Positions 11,643-23,224 of a stretch of 64,000 nt of DNA are shown in pieces. The stretch lies in assembly GCF_036850765.1 (NCBI RefSeq), contig NC_089493.1:268191034-268255033 (forward strand), written 5' to 3'. A program made the position numbers and the translations under genes. How positions within the stretch are numbered: the first letter of the stretch is position 1; the number at the start of each line of letters is the position of its first letter. Under the pieces are notes generated by a model. The model was not told where the DNA came from. It saw only the letters and a list, made by a program, of their open reading frames with translations, and did not search any database. The stretch comes from Saccopteryx bilineata. Taxonomy: Eukaryota > Chordata > Mammalia > Chiroptera > Emballonuridae.

Positions 11643-11902
11643 GGACTGGAGTTCTCAGCTGGGGTCTGTGTCAGAGGGAAGCTGAGGTGAACCCAGGAGG
11701 CAGGAGTGGACTGGAGTTCTCAGCTGGGGTCTGTGTCAGAGGGAAGCTGAGGTGAACCCAGGAGGCAGGAGTGGACTGGAGTTCTCAGCTGGGGTCTGTG
11801 TCAGAGGGAAGCTGAGGTGAACCCAGGAGGCAGGAGTGGACTGGAGTTCTCAGCTGGGGTCTGTGTCAGAGGGAAGCTGAGGTGAACCCAGGAGGCAGAT
11901 GG
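11643..11902. repeat. 65-bp minisatellite, four copies
   Basis: Four head-to-tail units start at 11643, 11708, 11773 and 11838, each beginning GGACTGGAGTTCTCAGCTGG. By eye the units are identical base for base until the last few bases of the fourth. This points to very recent expansion or gene-conversion-like homogenisation. There are no spacers, so it is not a CRISPR-like array. Confidence 0.96.
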
Positions 11903-12224
11903 GAACTTGGAGGAGAGCCACCCAGCCTGACAGCTGTGCCTGGCAGGGGAGTGAGGACGTTGCAACCTATGACACCCAGAGGCTCGATTCCTGCACAATT
12001 CAGACTTGGGCTGGAAGCAGCAGAACATATTCAGACCTTACTTTCTAGATGGGCTGACACTCCTAATGCACTACCGGGCCGGACCCTATGACTCAGAGCA
12101 ACCTGCTGGGGAGGGCTGAAGGTGCAGGTACGCACAGCCAGGTGGTCTCATGGTTCTCCTCACAACCAGGTGCCTGGAAGCTGTCATAGAGCGCAGGAAA
12201 ACCACAGAGGGGAATACAACAGAT

Positions 12225-12385
12225 GTGTTGATCAAGCCTCATTATATGTCAGGTGCTTTATCTGCGTTCTCCTTTATTCTTCATAACAAGCTTCGTAGCT
12301 GTTTTTGTCCCCCATCCCATTATGGATACGGGCCACAGGTTAAAGAAGGTTTGATAAAGTCCCCTAAGTCACACCGACAGGAAGC
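12225..12385 (-). mobile_element. MIR SINE fragment
   Basis: On the plus strand it reads as reversed MIR: TATGTCAGGTGCTTTATCTG, then TCCTTTATTCTTCATAACAA, then AGTCCCCTAAGTCACACCGA. It is diverged, with no duplications visible. Confidence 0.72.
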
Positions 12386-12544
12386 TTCGCAGAAGGATTC
12401 CTTCCCACTAGTGCTCTCTCCACTGCATACACCGACTGACTCCGCCCCCTGCAGGGGGGCCTCGTGGTGGGCTGTGCTGTGCGGATAACCATGCCGAGTG
12501 TTGTTCTCAACGCACCCCCGCCCCATCATCCAGACAAGTCTCCA

Positions 12545-13100
12545 CTAATGTTGATCTGAAGGGTAATTTTCTTGTCAACTGTATAATTAATGGGCCGCAC
12601 ACTACAGTGGCCCTCTATTATTCTGCTTCTTGAAGATATATTTCAAAATGAATAGCTGTTTAACCAATCACTTGGCAGACGTATTACCCTTAGGTGTTTC
12701 TGTCAGTCAGCGTTTTCACACATGGAGGCTGAAGCAGGCAGAATCAATTTGGGTATCTGCTCCACTAAAGTGAAAGAAGCCACAAATTAGAAACTCTCGG
12801 AAAATCAGAACTTGTCTCCGATTAGCGCCGAGCGGCGCACCAATCGCCCTTGCCGGCTCCTTGGCCCAGCGCGCCCGCGCTCGGCGTTGTCTGCCACTTT
12901 TAATAAAGCAGGAAGAGGGCTTTTGTGGTGGCTTTAAGATAATGTCTGCTGCAGCGTGCGTGTCTGTTCTTTTCCAGCAATCAGAGCGTTTATTGTGTTG
13001 TTCCCTCCACAAAGGCCCAGGGCAGTCTTTTTACAAGAGAATTTCCAGACTTCTGATAGCCTAGGAACGGGAAATGAAGAGGGTGTACACTTAAGACAAA
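12545..13100. promoter_or_regulatory. candidate conserved non-coding element, CpG-containing
   Basis: This block shows no repeat similarity and combines AT-rich segments (GTATAATTAATGGGCCGCAC, ACCAATCACTTGGCAGACGT) with a compact CpG-rich core at 12818-12892 (GATTAGCGCCGAGCGGCGCA, CGCGCCCGCGCTCGGCG). CpG is depleted almost everywhere else in the window outside young SINEs. The composition resembles a developmental enhancer or a weak promoter. No open frame has coding features. The call rests on composition and absence of repeats, not on an alignment. Confidence 0.4.
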
Positions 13101-15189
13101 TCACTGCTGTAGCTGAGGGCTGCTTCAGAGGTGCCTTTTATGGAAAGAATATTGTACCAGATGCTTACTAATGTTGGAGGTTCTCAAAAGGATTTGGAAG
13201 ACGTGATGAGTTCTTGGGACTAATCACCCCAGTTGACCTGGCCTCTTGCCCGGCCAACAGCAGTTGAAGAGATACTTGTAGAATTTTTGTTGGTGCCCAG
13301 TTCTAGGCCTCCCCTGGAGGTCACCTGCAGGGGTCCCCATACCTGATGATGACCTCTTCCATCGTTCTGCCTGAGGGGCTTCTCCAGCCACAAGAGTGCT
13401 CAGCTCTTGGGCTCAAGGATCAGTTGGAGTCAGCTCCCCATGAGTGACCCTCAACCTATAAATGGCAGAAGTTGGTGAATAAATACTTCAACTTCATCAC
13501 CTCTCAGTGGGAATGTTATGAGGTGAATTCATGTGGTTTTCTAAAAGGCTCACATGGCATTGAGCCCCAATTCCCTGCAGCAGAAAGACATTGATTGACA
13601 GCCCCATTGTGCTTATGTGAAGGCAAAGTCTCCAGAAGAGATTAATGGCCTTTCTTTCACATGCCATTCACAGAGTAGATGTGTCTCACAGAGTAGATGT
13701 GTCTCACCTCACCCTTCCAAGCCCGCTTGTATATCAGCTGTTTGCTGCCAAAAGCCAGCTTCCCATGGGTGGTCTGACAGCACATTGTCTCAAGTGAGCC
13801 ATGAATCGCTCCTTTCCTGTTCTGGGTTTTCTCGGAGGCCATGTGATGGAACACTGGTGGGAACCCTCCCAGTGTCTAACATGTGCAGTTTCTGACTGTG
13901 AGCACTTTATTGCCCTGTGGGCCAACCCCTGTCAATGGAAGACAGGAGCCCTCTGGTGTGTAAATGTTTCCCTTTTCTGCCCCATTGGCAGACATGCCAC
14001 ATGATTAAGAGCATCTCAGGGGGACCAAGGCCCAGGTGGCCTCGGAAGTGACCAACTCACAAGCATACTTCTATATCTGCTTTCCCCGCCTCCCACTCTT
14101 CCCAGTTCTCTGCTTCTGAGCCCCTTCAAAACCAAACCAAGTGCCACCTGGCACAGGCTCCGGCTTAGGCTGGGCTTTATGACTGGGGGTGGGGTATGTA
14201 GGCTACAACAGTTGGCACCAGAAGAATCCTTAGAAAGCAGATCCTGAGGATGGGATTCGGAAACCGGACCTCTCACACTCAGTCAGGGGGAAGCATGAGT
14301 CCCATTGTTGGGGTAAGTGGTGTGTTGCTGACCCCCAGCCTGCAGAGCCCCACAGTGACTGAGACACTCCCTGATGATGAGGGGAGTTGTGAGCGGGAGG
14401 CAAAGCATCAGCTGACCTCAAGCAGGTACACCTGACAGGCACAGGGCAACGGTCAGGATAAAGCTTCTGGAGTTAACTGTGTGCCGTTAGCGCCTGTAGA
14501 AAGCCTTGAAGAACTGAAATGAAAGAGTCAGGTCAGTCAGCCATGTGCTCAGGGCGCATTGCGAACATCAGGAAGTCTCCATGAGAGCATTTAAGAAGCC
14601 CCCCATCTCTCTTAGCTGCAGGACAAACTGTGCTGGAAATTAGTCCCAGGATTCAATTTTAGGGAGAGTTAGAAAAAAGACCAAATGCATGGCCTTGATA
14701 GGTATCTTATGCCAAAGCAGGTGCTTTGATGGGGAAGCACTGGGACCCTGAGACCAGGGAGGGGGATGTGTGTTGGATGGCCTGACAGTCTTGGAACCTG
14801 AATCCCCTGATCTGTCAGGTCAGCAGGAATGGTTCTTTCCCTTGACAGAGAAGGGCAATTTCTCCTTGCCTGCAGCTCTGCTGAAAGCTCACTAAAGAAG
14901 TCACCTTGGAAGGTGATGCTTGTTCACCTCATGACTCATCTCTTCATCCCCACATTGCTTCCAAGATAATAACTGGGGCCAGGCTACAGCAGTGGGACAC
15001 AGCCACCCCAGGCCCCGGAAGGCAATGGCATACTCACCCCCAGAACTTGGCAAATAGGTGGTGAGAGGCATCATAATAGGGAGACTGGCGGTGTTAGGGA
15101 AGGTATGGTGGCAGAGGCTGGGCAGGGAGGTAGGATACATAGCTGGATAGGAGAGAATGCATTGATAAGGGAGCACTGTCCCCTAACTG
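13101..15189. other. unassigned non-coding DNA
   Basis: I see no gene. There is an exact 18-bp tandem duplication (CACAGAGTAGATGTGTCT twice, about 13669-13705). Frames on both strands are short and lack domains. The sequence is moderately GC-rich without obvious transposon ends. Confidence 0.35.
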
Positions 15190-17580
15190 GGGTGGTGGTT
15201 ACTGTTCTGGCAAGGTCACTTGGAGCCAGTCCTAATATCCTAGTGGGAAGGCTCCTTCAAGCTTCCATAGGATGATGGCTCACAATAAACAAGGTGGAGG
15301 TGCTAGCACTGCTTTGGCAGAGTATTGAGTTAGTGGTCAAAAGGTTGAGAGAAGTAGGAATGTTAGAAAGATCTAATATATGAAACCAGAGAAATCCAGC
15401 CTCTTATTAAAAACTCTCTCCCATCTCACTTCTGTCATTAGAACAGTAAGAAAGGGCTGGTGAGGGGAACACGAAATTCTTCGAGAGGTCTAGTGATGGC
15501 TGTTCTCTCTAGTTTGGGCCGGTGTTTGGGGATGTTGCCTTGAAACTGAACTCCCTGTTCTAAGCAGAGATGAGAGGACCTCAGAACTGCCAAGGCCAGC
15601 TGGTGGAGTCTGACGGACAAGGTAAGGCGGACATAGCTAGAGCGATTGGTAGCAAGGCTGGGATGGCAACCAGTATACCCTGGACCTGCAGAGATTTATG
15701 GCAATGACCATGACATTCCTGGGGACAAGATACATAGAAAACTGTCTAAGATATTATTTAATTGGTATAATCACAAAAAATAAACATGAAAAAATTGGTA
15801 GCTGGTGATCAAAAAGCTGGTGTTAGCTACTCCAACAGGAGTGATGATGTCTCCTTCAGTTTCTAGGATGAAGTTGGACACTTCACTGATTAAAGAGGTC
15901 CCCTCAGAGGAGGACTGTGAGATACCATTACAGACAAGTAGAGTGTATATGTTTCTAATTCTCCTCCCCAAAGGACTCTCATTCAGAGTTACTACACCCT
16001 GGAAATATAAAAGAACAGACCACTCCAGAGCCCTGAGATATAGAGTCTGACCTGATATTGATGACAGGGGACCAGAAATCTCAGGATGATCTTTTGGCTA
16101 GTGTGGTGGCTCATGGAACCAGGTGACACATATAGTCCTGACCCGAGTCACAGAGAAGTCAATGGGTTTACAGATCTAATGTGTGAGTATTTTTCTAGTG
16201 CCCAAGTGAATAACTTGGATGACTACTCCCACTGGTTTTCTGACCTGTGCGGTAGGAGCCATCTTAAGAGAAATGACCATATGAAAACCCAAAGCAACAC
16301 AAGAGGAACCAAACAAGTAGAACTAAAGTGGTAAGTGCCACTGACAAGGAGTTAATGATGCAAGAGTGGTGAAACCCATCATATTCCATCAGCTCATTAA
16401 CAAAAATGATCTGGCTTATGATGTATGACAGTTGGCTGCAGTAACCTTACCCAAGGAACAGCATCATTTGCGATTGCTAGATGGGGTGTTTCCTGGGACA
16501 GGTCAACACAGCAACTGGCGCTTGGTACGTGGTACTTGATCTGGTAAGAGTATTCTTTTCAGTCCCTATCAGTAAGGAAGAATTTCTTACATAGAAAGCT
16601 CAGCAATGCACACACTCTCTCACCCTATGTTAACTCTCATCTTCCCCTATGATAACATAGTCCACAGGAACCTAGATTATCTTGACATTTCAAACAGCAT
16701 CACAGTGGTCCACTGTATCGATGGCATCATGCAAATTTGATCTCATGAACAGAAAAGATCAAGTTCTCTAGATGTACTAGTAAATACATGTTGTCAGAAG
16801 ATGGGAGACCTATCCTCTGAAAATTCAGCGTTATGCCACATTAGTAAATATTTATAAATTCAGTGAACTGGAGCACAAAGTGCTTGTTATTGAACACTGT
16901 GACCCCTCCCATTAAGGAAGGAGCACTGTGCTTGGTGCCTCTTTGGATTTTGCAGGCAGCATACACGCATTTAAGAACGCTGCTCTGACCCATCTGTAGA
17001 AGAACTTGTAAGGCTGAAAGTTTGAGCTGGGCCAAGAGGAAGGGTGAGCTCTGCAGCAGACCTAGGCTTGGATGAAAGCTCTCTTGCTGTTAAGGCCATG
17101 TGCCCTGTGGGTTTGACAGTTCTAGAGGTAGCCACAAATCCTGAAAGAGAGCGACCGTGCACACTCCTAGGGTTCCAAAGCATTCTGAACCAAGGCACGC
17201 CTTCTGTAGCAGAGCCCTGCTCGCTATTTGAAATTCATCTCCTGGAACGTGGGTGAGCCTCAGCAGAGACTGAACAACTATGAGACATCACGTGACTATG
17301 AGAACAAAATTGTCCATCATTAGCTAGGTATTATCCAATATATTTGAGTCATAAGGCTGAGTAGGCACAGCATCAATTTATTGTCTGATGGAAATGGTAC
17401 ATTTAGAATTGTATGTGAATAAATCCTGAGGGCACAAATAAGAAACATGAACAGATGGCCCAGACTGTCATGCTAACTATCATTCTTAGACTAATGCCTC
17501 TCTTTAAACTATGCTTATGGCTTCATGGATACTCCATCTGATCAACTGACAGCAGGTACATTTAGATGTGGCTCAGGGAT
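15190..17580 (+). mobile_element. ERVL endogenous retrovirus remnant (gag-pol interior), decayed
   Basis: The plus strand follows the internal region of the old mammalian ERVL family in order. 15430-16300 resembles the gag side (landmarks around GGACTCTCATTCAGAGTTAC and GATGATCTTTTGGCTAGTGT). 16480-16560 and 16640-16780 correspond to reverse transcriptase; the catalytic aspartate motif region near 16712-16740 is altered and followed by a stop. 17020-17280 resembles the later pol and RNase H part. 15190-15430 is a weaker extension. Stops, frameshifts and deletions (for instance between 16580 and 16625) occur throughout, so nothing is translatable. I see no flanking LTRs. The identification is from remembered ERVL sequence; the pol part is the strongest. 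Confidence 0.8.
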
Positions 17581-17703
17581 GGCTTAATAAATTTACTGCA
17601 TATAAACATGTAGCAATATATATTATATAATTATATATGTAATTATATTATGTATAATTATGTTATGTTAACATTTGTCCATGTTAAGTAATATATTAAT
17701 ATA

Positions 17704-18293
17704 CAGGGTGAGACAAAAGTGGGTTTACAGTTATACACAAAACAGTTTATTCTTGTATTATTATTTATTAATTTTTTTTGTTTTGCTTTTGTTTTTCTTT
17801 TTCACATTTCCAAAATTCTGAGTCATCTTACACTCAATATATGTGTTTACTGTAGAGTTTTATGCTCCTGCAAGATGTTATTAAATTGATGTTGTTTCTT
17901 ATTAAATCTTTTTTTTAATTAATTTTACTAGGGTGACATCAATAAATCAGGGTACATATGTTCAAAGAAAACATGTCCAGGTTATCTTGTCAATCAATTA
18001 TGTTGCATACCCATCAACCAAAGTCAGATTGTCCTCTGTCACCTTCTATCTAGTTTTCTTTGTGCCCCTCCCCCTCCCCCTTCTCCTCTTCCCCCTCCCC
18101 CCGTAACCACCACATTCTTGTCAATGTCTCTTAGTCTCGTTTTTATGTCCCACCTACGTATGGAATAATGCAGTTCTTGTTTTTTTCTGATTTACTTATT
18201 TTACTCCATATAATGTTATCAAAATTAATAATTTATTAATTATTGTAATATTTTTAATACAAACAACTGTAAGCCTACCTTTGCTACACCCTG
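17704..18293. mobile_element. mariner-type DNA transposon, non-autonomous, hosting an L1
   Basis: The element is bounded by TA dinucleotides (17702-17703 and 18294-18295), the hallmark of Tc1/mariner insertion. The left end CAGGGTGAGACAAAAGTGGG and the reverse complement of the right end (CAGGGTGTAGCAAAGGTAGG) match over about 29 bp with few differences; the shared part continues into TTTACAGTT or CTTACAGTT. After removing the L1 fragment at 17908-18220, about 280 bp remains, too short for a transposase, so it was mobilised in trans. Confidence 0.9.
17908..18220 (-). mobile_element. young L1 3' end inserted in the mariner-type element
   Basis: On the plus strand a poly(T) is followed by TTTACTAGGGTGACATCAAT and GTCCAGGTTATCTTGTCAAT, the same 3' UTR as the copies at 3376-4143 and 54735-55489. 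It ends shortly after the ORF2 stop region. Clear target-site duplications are not visible, though the AT-rich flanks could hide them. Confidence 0.9.
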
Positions 18294-18309
18294 TATAGTG
18301 TAATTATGA

Positions 18310-18712
18310 TATTGAATATGTTCATGCTTATGAAAAGGAACTGTTACAGTTTCACACTGGAGCATCCCTGAAGTACAAAAGGTAAAGCAGATACATCCAC
18401 CTGGCTGTGCTGTGAGCAGCGCACTTTGTCGCCACTCTTGCACTCCTGGCGGAGGTAAATGGCATCGCCCCCAACCTGACTGTCCAGTCTGTTGGCCTGA
18501 CTTATGGATTTCAGATCGGCCACCCCCAAATGGCCTGAACCAATTTCTTAAAATAACTTTCTTGATCGATAAATGAACAGACAGATAAATAGGTAGACAG
18601 ATAGATAGATATATATGGATAAATAGATAGATAGGTAGATAGATAGACAGATAGATAGATAGATAGATAAATGATAAATAGCTTGTGTTTCTCTGGAGAC
18701 TTCTGACCAATA
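18310..18712. mobile_element. ancient LTR-like repeat, copy 1
   Basis: The end part (18490-18540 and 18675-18712) reads like CCAATTTCTTAAAATAACTT, then GATA repeats, then TGTGTTTCTCTGGAGACTTC and ACCAATACAA. The same order recurs at 30600-30905 and 40675-41300. The family is widespread in mammals in my memory, but I cannot give its database name. Confidence 0.5.
18568..18672. repeat. GATA microsatellite (imperfect)
   Basis: Repeated GATA/TAGA/GACA words over about 100 bp on the plus strand. It sits where related repeats carry a short simple-sequence stretch, so it probably grew from that. Confidence 0.9.
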
Positions 18713-19229
18713 CAACTTCCTTTTCTGTTTGACTTTTCCAAGACCACACTTTAGTTCTGTGGGATCACATCTCAAAATCAACGGCCCATGACAAGGCCTC
18801 ATCTCAGGCTTTACTTCTTTGAGAGAAGCCAGCCCAAGACAGTAGGCCTTTGCAAAATGGCCACTTTTATATTGTTACAGTAAAATTCTGTGATAAACCA
18901 TCTGGCATCTGACAATAAAGACTTATTATTGATAGAGAAGTTCGAACTACTGAAACAGAACCAGAGTAATGTAGACAACCTTGAAACTTTATTGGAAAAT
19001 TAAAAACACAAATGAAAGATATCAGGGCCATCGGTTGGAAAGTGAGGCAGCAACATTGGTAACTATGGATGACTACTCATCTTTGAGGTTATTTGGATTC
19101 TAAATTCTATGGAAGATAGATAGGTCGCATTTACAACAAGTCCTGTCAATGCCCCTCCCCAACCTTCCCCAATAGAATCCAGAATCTGAGCATTTATCAC
19201 CACCTGCAAAGCCACCACCCCGGTACCAG

Positions 19230-19620
19230 CCACCATTGTTTCTTACCTGGATTATCACAGAACCTTAACTGGTCTTCCTGTTCCTATTCTCACTCCCCTT
19301 TGGTCTAGTCTCACTCTAGGTGTCAGAGAAATCCTGGCCAAACACTAAGTCAAGTCATTCAGTTCCTCTGCTCACAATCCTGTGAGGCCTTCCATTTTGC
19401 TCAGGGTAAAAGCCCACATACATTCAATAGCTTTCAAGGCCCAACATGATCTGGCTTCAATTTTCTCTCTCATCTCATCTCTTCTTCTTCCCCTCATTAA
19501 CTCCAGCCACTCTGGCCTCCTCACTCTTCCCTAACTGTACAAGACATGCTAATGTCTGCACCCTGGCTGCTGACCCCTCCTGGAATGCTCTTCCCCTAGG
19601 TGTTTCCCTGGCTCACTCCA
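19230..19620 (-). mobile_element. L2 LINE fragment
   Basis: On the plus strand the antisense L2 order is clear: CTCAGGGTAAAAGCCCACAT, CTTTCAAGGCCCAACATGAT followed by CTGGCTTC, TCCAGCCACTCTGGCCTCCT, and CCTGGAATGCTCTTCCCCTA. No frame is maintained. Confidence 0.85.
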
Positions 19621-20039
19621 CATGGCCAACAAGGGACACCAAAACCATGTAGCAGAGATACATGTCATATTGGAGATCAATTGCCCTGTAACTTTTAGGT
19701 TGGGAAGAAAACTGAGGCACAGAGAGCTGGAATGACTTTCCCAGGATCTCACTCCAGTAGGAGACAGGCAAAAAAGAAATACTGCTTCACGGACCTGCCA
19801 TTCTAAGAGATATTTGTCCTATTAATTTTGTCTAGAGAAAGAGAGTCTGGCAAGTGATGGCCCAGAGAACACTTTTACCCATGTGTGTAGGCTTAACATG
19901 GAGTGGATCTATTGGAATTGTGATGAGTAGAATGATGGGCATGTATTTAATTGCACATTGTGTGGGAAGTGGGGTTGGAAACCTCAGTGCCCCCCCTCCC
20001 CCATCAACCCCTGCAAACACTGGAGCTCAGCAGCAGTAA

Positions 20040-20500
20040 TCCCCGTGTGAAATAACTAGAAAGAAAAGCTGATCCCAGCCTCTTACTGTGCGACTGTGTC
20101 ATATTCAATATTCTCTAGCAGGTGCGAAAAATGACTCATTCCCCCTACTCCTCTGAAAATGTCCCTTTCATGTTTCATAAACAACAGCTTTGCTGTGCCA
20201 TTGTCTCTCTTAGTTATTTTCATAATTCATAATTATCTTAGTTCTTAAAATGTAGACGTACATTTAAAAGCATGATCCAATCGTGCTTGATTGCTGCCAC
20301 ATTGTGTTCAAAGTAATTACCATTCATTTGGCTTTTGAGGCTGTTGAATGAATTTTCCACATGAGATTCCTTAACTTGTACATATTTTATTGCTATAAAA
20401 TAGGCATTGGCAAGCTGCCTAAACTGTAGCGAAGGCCTTTAATTCCTATCACTATGCGATAAAACAAATTGAGTGCAAACTGAGAGGCTTAAGATAGAAC
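20040..20500. promoter_or_regulatory. candidate conserved non-coding element, AT-rich
   Basis: Repeat-free block with dense homeodomain-like and AT-rich words: GTTATTTTCATAATTCATAA, AAGTAATTACCATTCATTTG, CAATCGTGCTTGATTGCTGC, and TTTTATTGCTATAAAATAGG, plus an AP-1-like ATGACTCAT at about 20130. Such composition without transposon signs is typical of deeply conserved vertebrate enhancers. No coding frame is present. I cannot test conservation here, so this is a candidate only. Confidence 0.4.
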
Positions 20501-20739
20501 ACTTGAAATGAATTCCACTCATTTTTCTAAACCAAGTTTCCCCAGGTGTGAGACACAGGTAAGATTAAGGTAGCTTAGTTCAGGCTGAGAGCTCAGAATT
20601 GTTTTAGCATTTGTATAAAAATGATAATGTCCCTCCATAATGGCAAACCTTTCTCTTCCCATGATCTATGATTCCTCAGGGAAAAGATGTTTGGAGAGAG
20701 AAAGTTATTAACATTTTTCATACATAGTAAGAGAAATCA

Positions 20740-20935
20740 AGTAGCATAGTCACAAGATAAGAGCCAGGAAATTCTTTGTCAAGGTGGAGACCTGGGCTAG
20801 ATGCTCTGAGACGAGGGTGCTCTGCCAAGCTGTGTAGCTTTTGGAAATGCTTCTACTTCTCTGAACCTGGTTGGCTCACTTGTAAAATTAAGGCGTTCAA
20901 CAGCGTTTCCAAGTATCATTTGTAATTTGTTTTGC
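20740..20935 (+). mobile_element. MIR SINE, diverged
   Basis: The sequence runs from GAGACCTGGGCTAGATGCTC through GCTGTGTAGCTTTTGGAAAT to CTCTGAACCTGGTTGGCTCA and TTGTAAAATTAAGGCG, following the MIR core on the plus strand at high divergence. Confidence 0.62.
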
Positions 20936-22744
20936 TGAGGTTATTAGTATCTTGGATTTATCCAAAATCTTTCTCCTGAGCTGTCTCTAGGGATTTTAAA
21001 GATCACATCTATCGTGTTATGCTCACATTCTAAAAACTGTGCTATAAGAGGATATTAAATTGTAGAAAGTATTCAAGTGTTGAGTTAGATCACTCAAGAC
21101 CTTTCCTAATCCAGAAATTCTTTGACTCCAAAATGTTTGTCTATATTTATGCATTTATTGCCCTTGAAATGCCTCCCAATTTTTCTCTGCTTTTCAAAAG
21201 CTTCCTCTTTTACCCAGATTTAGGGCAATTGGCAAGACTTATATGGAGTCATTTCCCATGGCCTCTAACCAGTGACCAATGTCTTTGCTGAATATTTTTT
21301 CCCTTAGTTTTCCCTTCCACAGTTTCCTGTATTGTTTTGTAATGTTTAATACACATTTCCTTTCTTTCTACAACTAATTACATATTATTTGAGGAAGGAG
21401 TTGGTGGCCATTTCTTTTTTCTTTGATTTCACACGTAGTGAGAAGTATAGCTATTATTTATTATTTAATGAATAGTCATTGATTGATTGATAGGTCCAAT
21501 GTTAATTTTTTTGTGTATTTATAAACGTTTAACTGGCATATTTCCTCACTCCCTCTGGATCCTAGAAATTGACTAGTTTGAGCTTCTTCATTGGAAGTAT
21601 TCATTTAAAAAAATATTTGACAGTATTTTCCCCAAACTTTCACTGGGGTGGGCACATGATTCTGCTACCAGGTTATCTCTAAAATAAGCACTTGGCCTTT
21701 TTTAGTATCTCCTTTGGGTTTTCATTGTTAGGAACAAACCCCCCTACCATAGATTTAAAGAAAGAAATTCAAGATAATCTCAAAATTACTTTTGCAAAAG
21801 GCATAAGATTTCCCAGATATAGGTGTCCCTAATATTCATGTAAACATAAAAGGAACGATTTCCTCTCTTCTTAGTAAATTGGTTGTGCTTCTGAGTTGCA
21901 GTCAGCAGAATCCACTATGGCAATTTTGAGCAAAAAAAAAGGTTAAATAAAGGGTATTAAGTAGCTCACAGAGGCACTGGCAGAGTAGGAGCAGGAACAA
22001 TTCCCAGAACCACAACACAGAGCTGGCCCACTAAAGGAGCTGTTACCAATTTCGGTCTCAGATCCCACATCCTCTGCCGCAATGGAAAGCTAGCAATTTA
22101 GTAAACCAGTGTCACCACTGCTGGCCCTAGGCCATTACTGCCATGATCACAAAACTGTAACAGTTGCTATTGGCCCTCAAAGGACCAAATTTCTCTATCG
22201 TGATGCCAGAAAAGCAACATTGCCCATATTTAAATCTATTACAATGTCCATGTCCTCCTTATGAGTCTTGTGTGATCATCCACTAAATAGAACCTGAATC
22301 CCATGAAGAAACCTAACTGTAAGAGAATCAGAAAGTGTAGTTTTTACTTCCCACTCTTTAGAGTTCGGGAAGGCTTTCTAGGGGTCAGAGTGGGTACTGA
22401 GTGAGCCAATATGAAGTTCTGGCCACACTCGATGATCCTTCTTTTGACTTGTGTGTGTGTGGTGATTAACTTCATTCTAGCTATCTTTTCCATAGCAAAT
22501 TTGCCCAAAGATGATCTTTCTCTTTAATTTTCCTAAATGCTGTACCTTATACCCCAACTAGCAAGTCCGATTCTCCCCCCATCTTTGATTAGCTTTATGT
22601 GAATTCTCTTAGCATTGGTTTGCAGCGTCATTTTATTAGGATTCTCGACTTCCTGGTGCTGTTCTCATAGTTTGTCATCTTTCACTTATTTTTGGTTTTG
22701 GTTATGAGTTCTTTCTTTTACAATTTCATATATAGTTGCCCTTC
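20936..22744. other. unassigned non-coding DNA
   Basis: AT-rich DNA without a recognisable gene or clear repeat boundary. Several TTTCC and poly(T) runs and many stops in all frames argue against exons. Confidence 0.35.
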
Positions 22745-22763
22745 CAAAATCAGAGCTCCTCTG

Positions 22764-23143
22764 GCCCTGGCCAGTTGGCTTAGTGGTAGAGCATCGGCCT
22801 GGCATGCAGGAGTCCTGGGTTCAATTCCTGGCCAGGGCACACAGGAGAAGCACCCATCTGCTTCTCCACCCCTCCTCCTCTCCTTCCTCTCTGTCTCTCT
22901 CTTCCCCTCCTGCAGCCGAGGCTCCATTGGAACAAAGTTGGCCCTGGGCGCTGAGGATGGCTCCATGGCCTCTGCCTCAGGCGCTAGAATGGCTCTGGTT
23001 GCAACAGAGCAACGCCTCAGATGGGCAGAGCATCGCCCCCTGGTGGGCATGCCGGGTGGATCCTGGTCGGGCGCATGCGGAAGTCTGTCTGATTGCCTCC
23101 CCGTTTCCAACTTCAGAAAAAAAAAAAAAATAATAATAATAAA
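22764..23143 (+). mobile_element. type 1 tRNA-derived SINE, full length
   Basis: The tRNA-like head starts GCCCTGGCCAGTTGGCTTAG with an A-box-like GGCTTAGTGGTAGAG and a B-box-like GGGTTCAATTCC. Next come the CTTCCTCTCTGTCTCTCTCT block and the GC-rich module, then a tail of 14 A and (TAA)n. Perfect 19-bp target-site duplications, CAAAATCAGAGCTCCTCTG, lie at 22745-22763 and 23144-23162. The two-module copy includes CATCGCCCCCTGGTGG (23031-23046), the reverse of a CTCF-like core. The 167-codon and 116-codon frames across it are SINE read-through, not genes. Confidence 0.97.
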
Positions 23144-23224
23144 CAAAATCAGAGCTCCTCTGAGTCTGACCTGTACAGTCATACTAATTACATAGGTGCT
23201 CCTTCCTTTCTTATAGGAGCTGAT

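Noticed and set aside
11643..11902. Regular repeats that might suggest a CRISPR array
   Set aside because: The units are contiguous with no spacers and the genome is mammalian.
12818..12892. CpG island promoter with a gene start
   Set aside because: The CpG-rich core is under 100 bp and no first exon or splice donor can be defended, so I kept it only as a candidate regulatory block.
22764..22836. tRNA gene-like cloverleaf with A- and B-box-like sequences
   Set aside because: It is the head of a type 1 SINE, followed by the SINE body and flanked by target-site duplications; the same applies to the other SINE heads.
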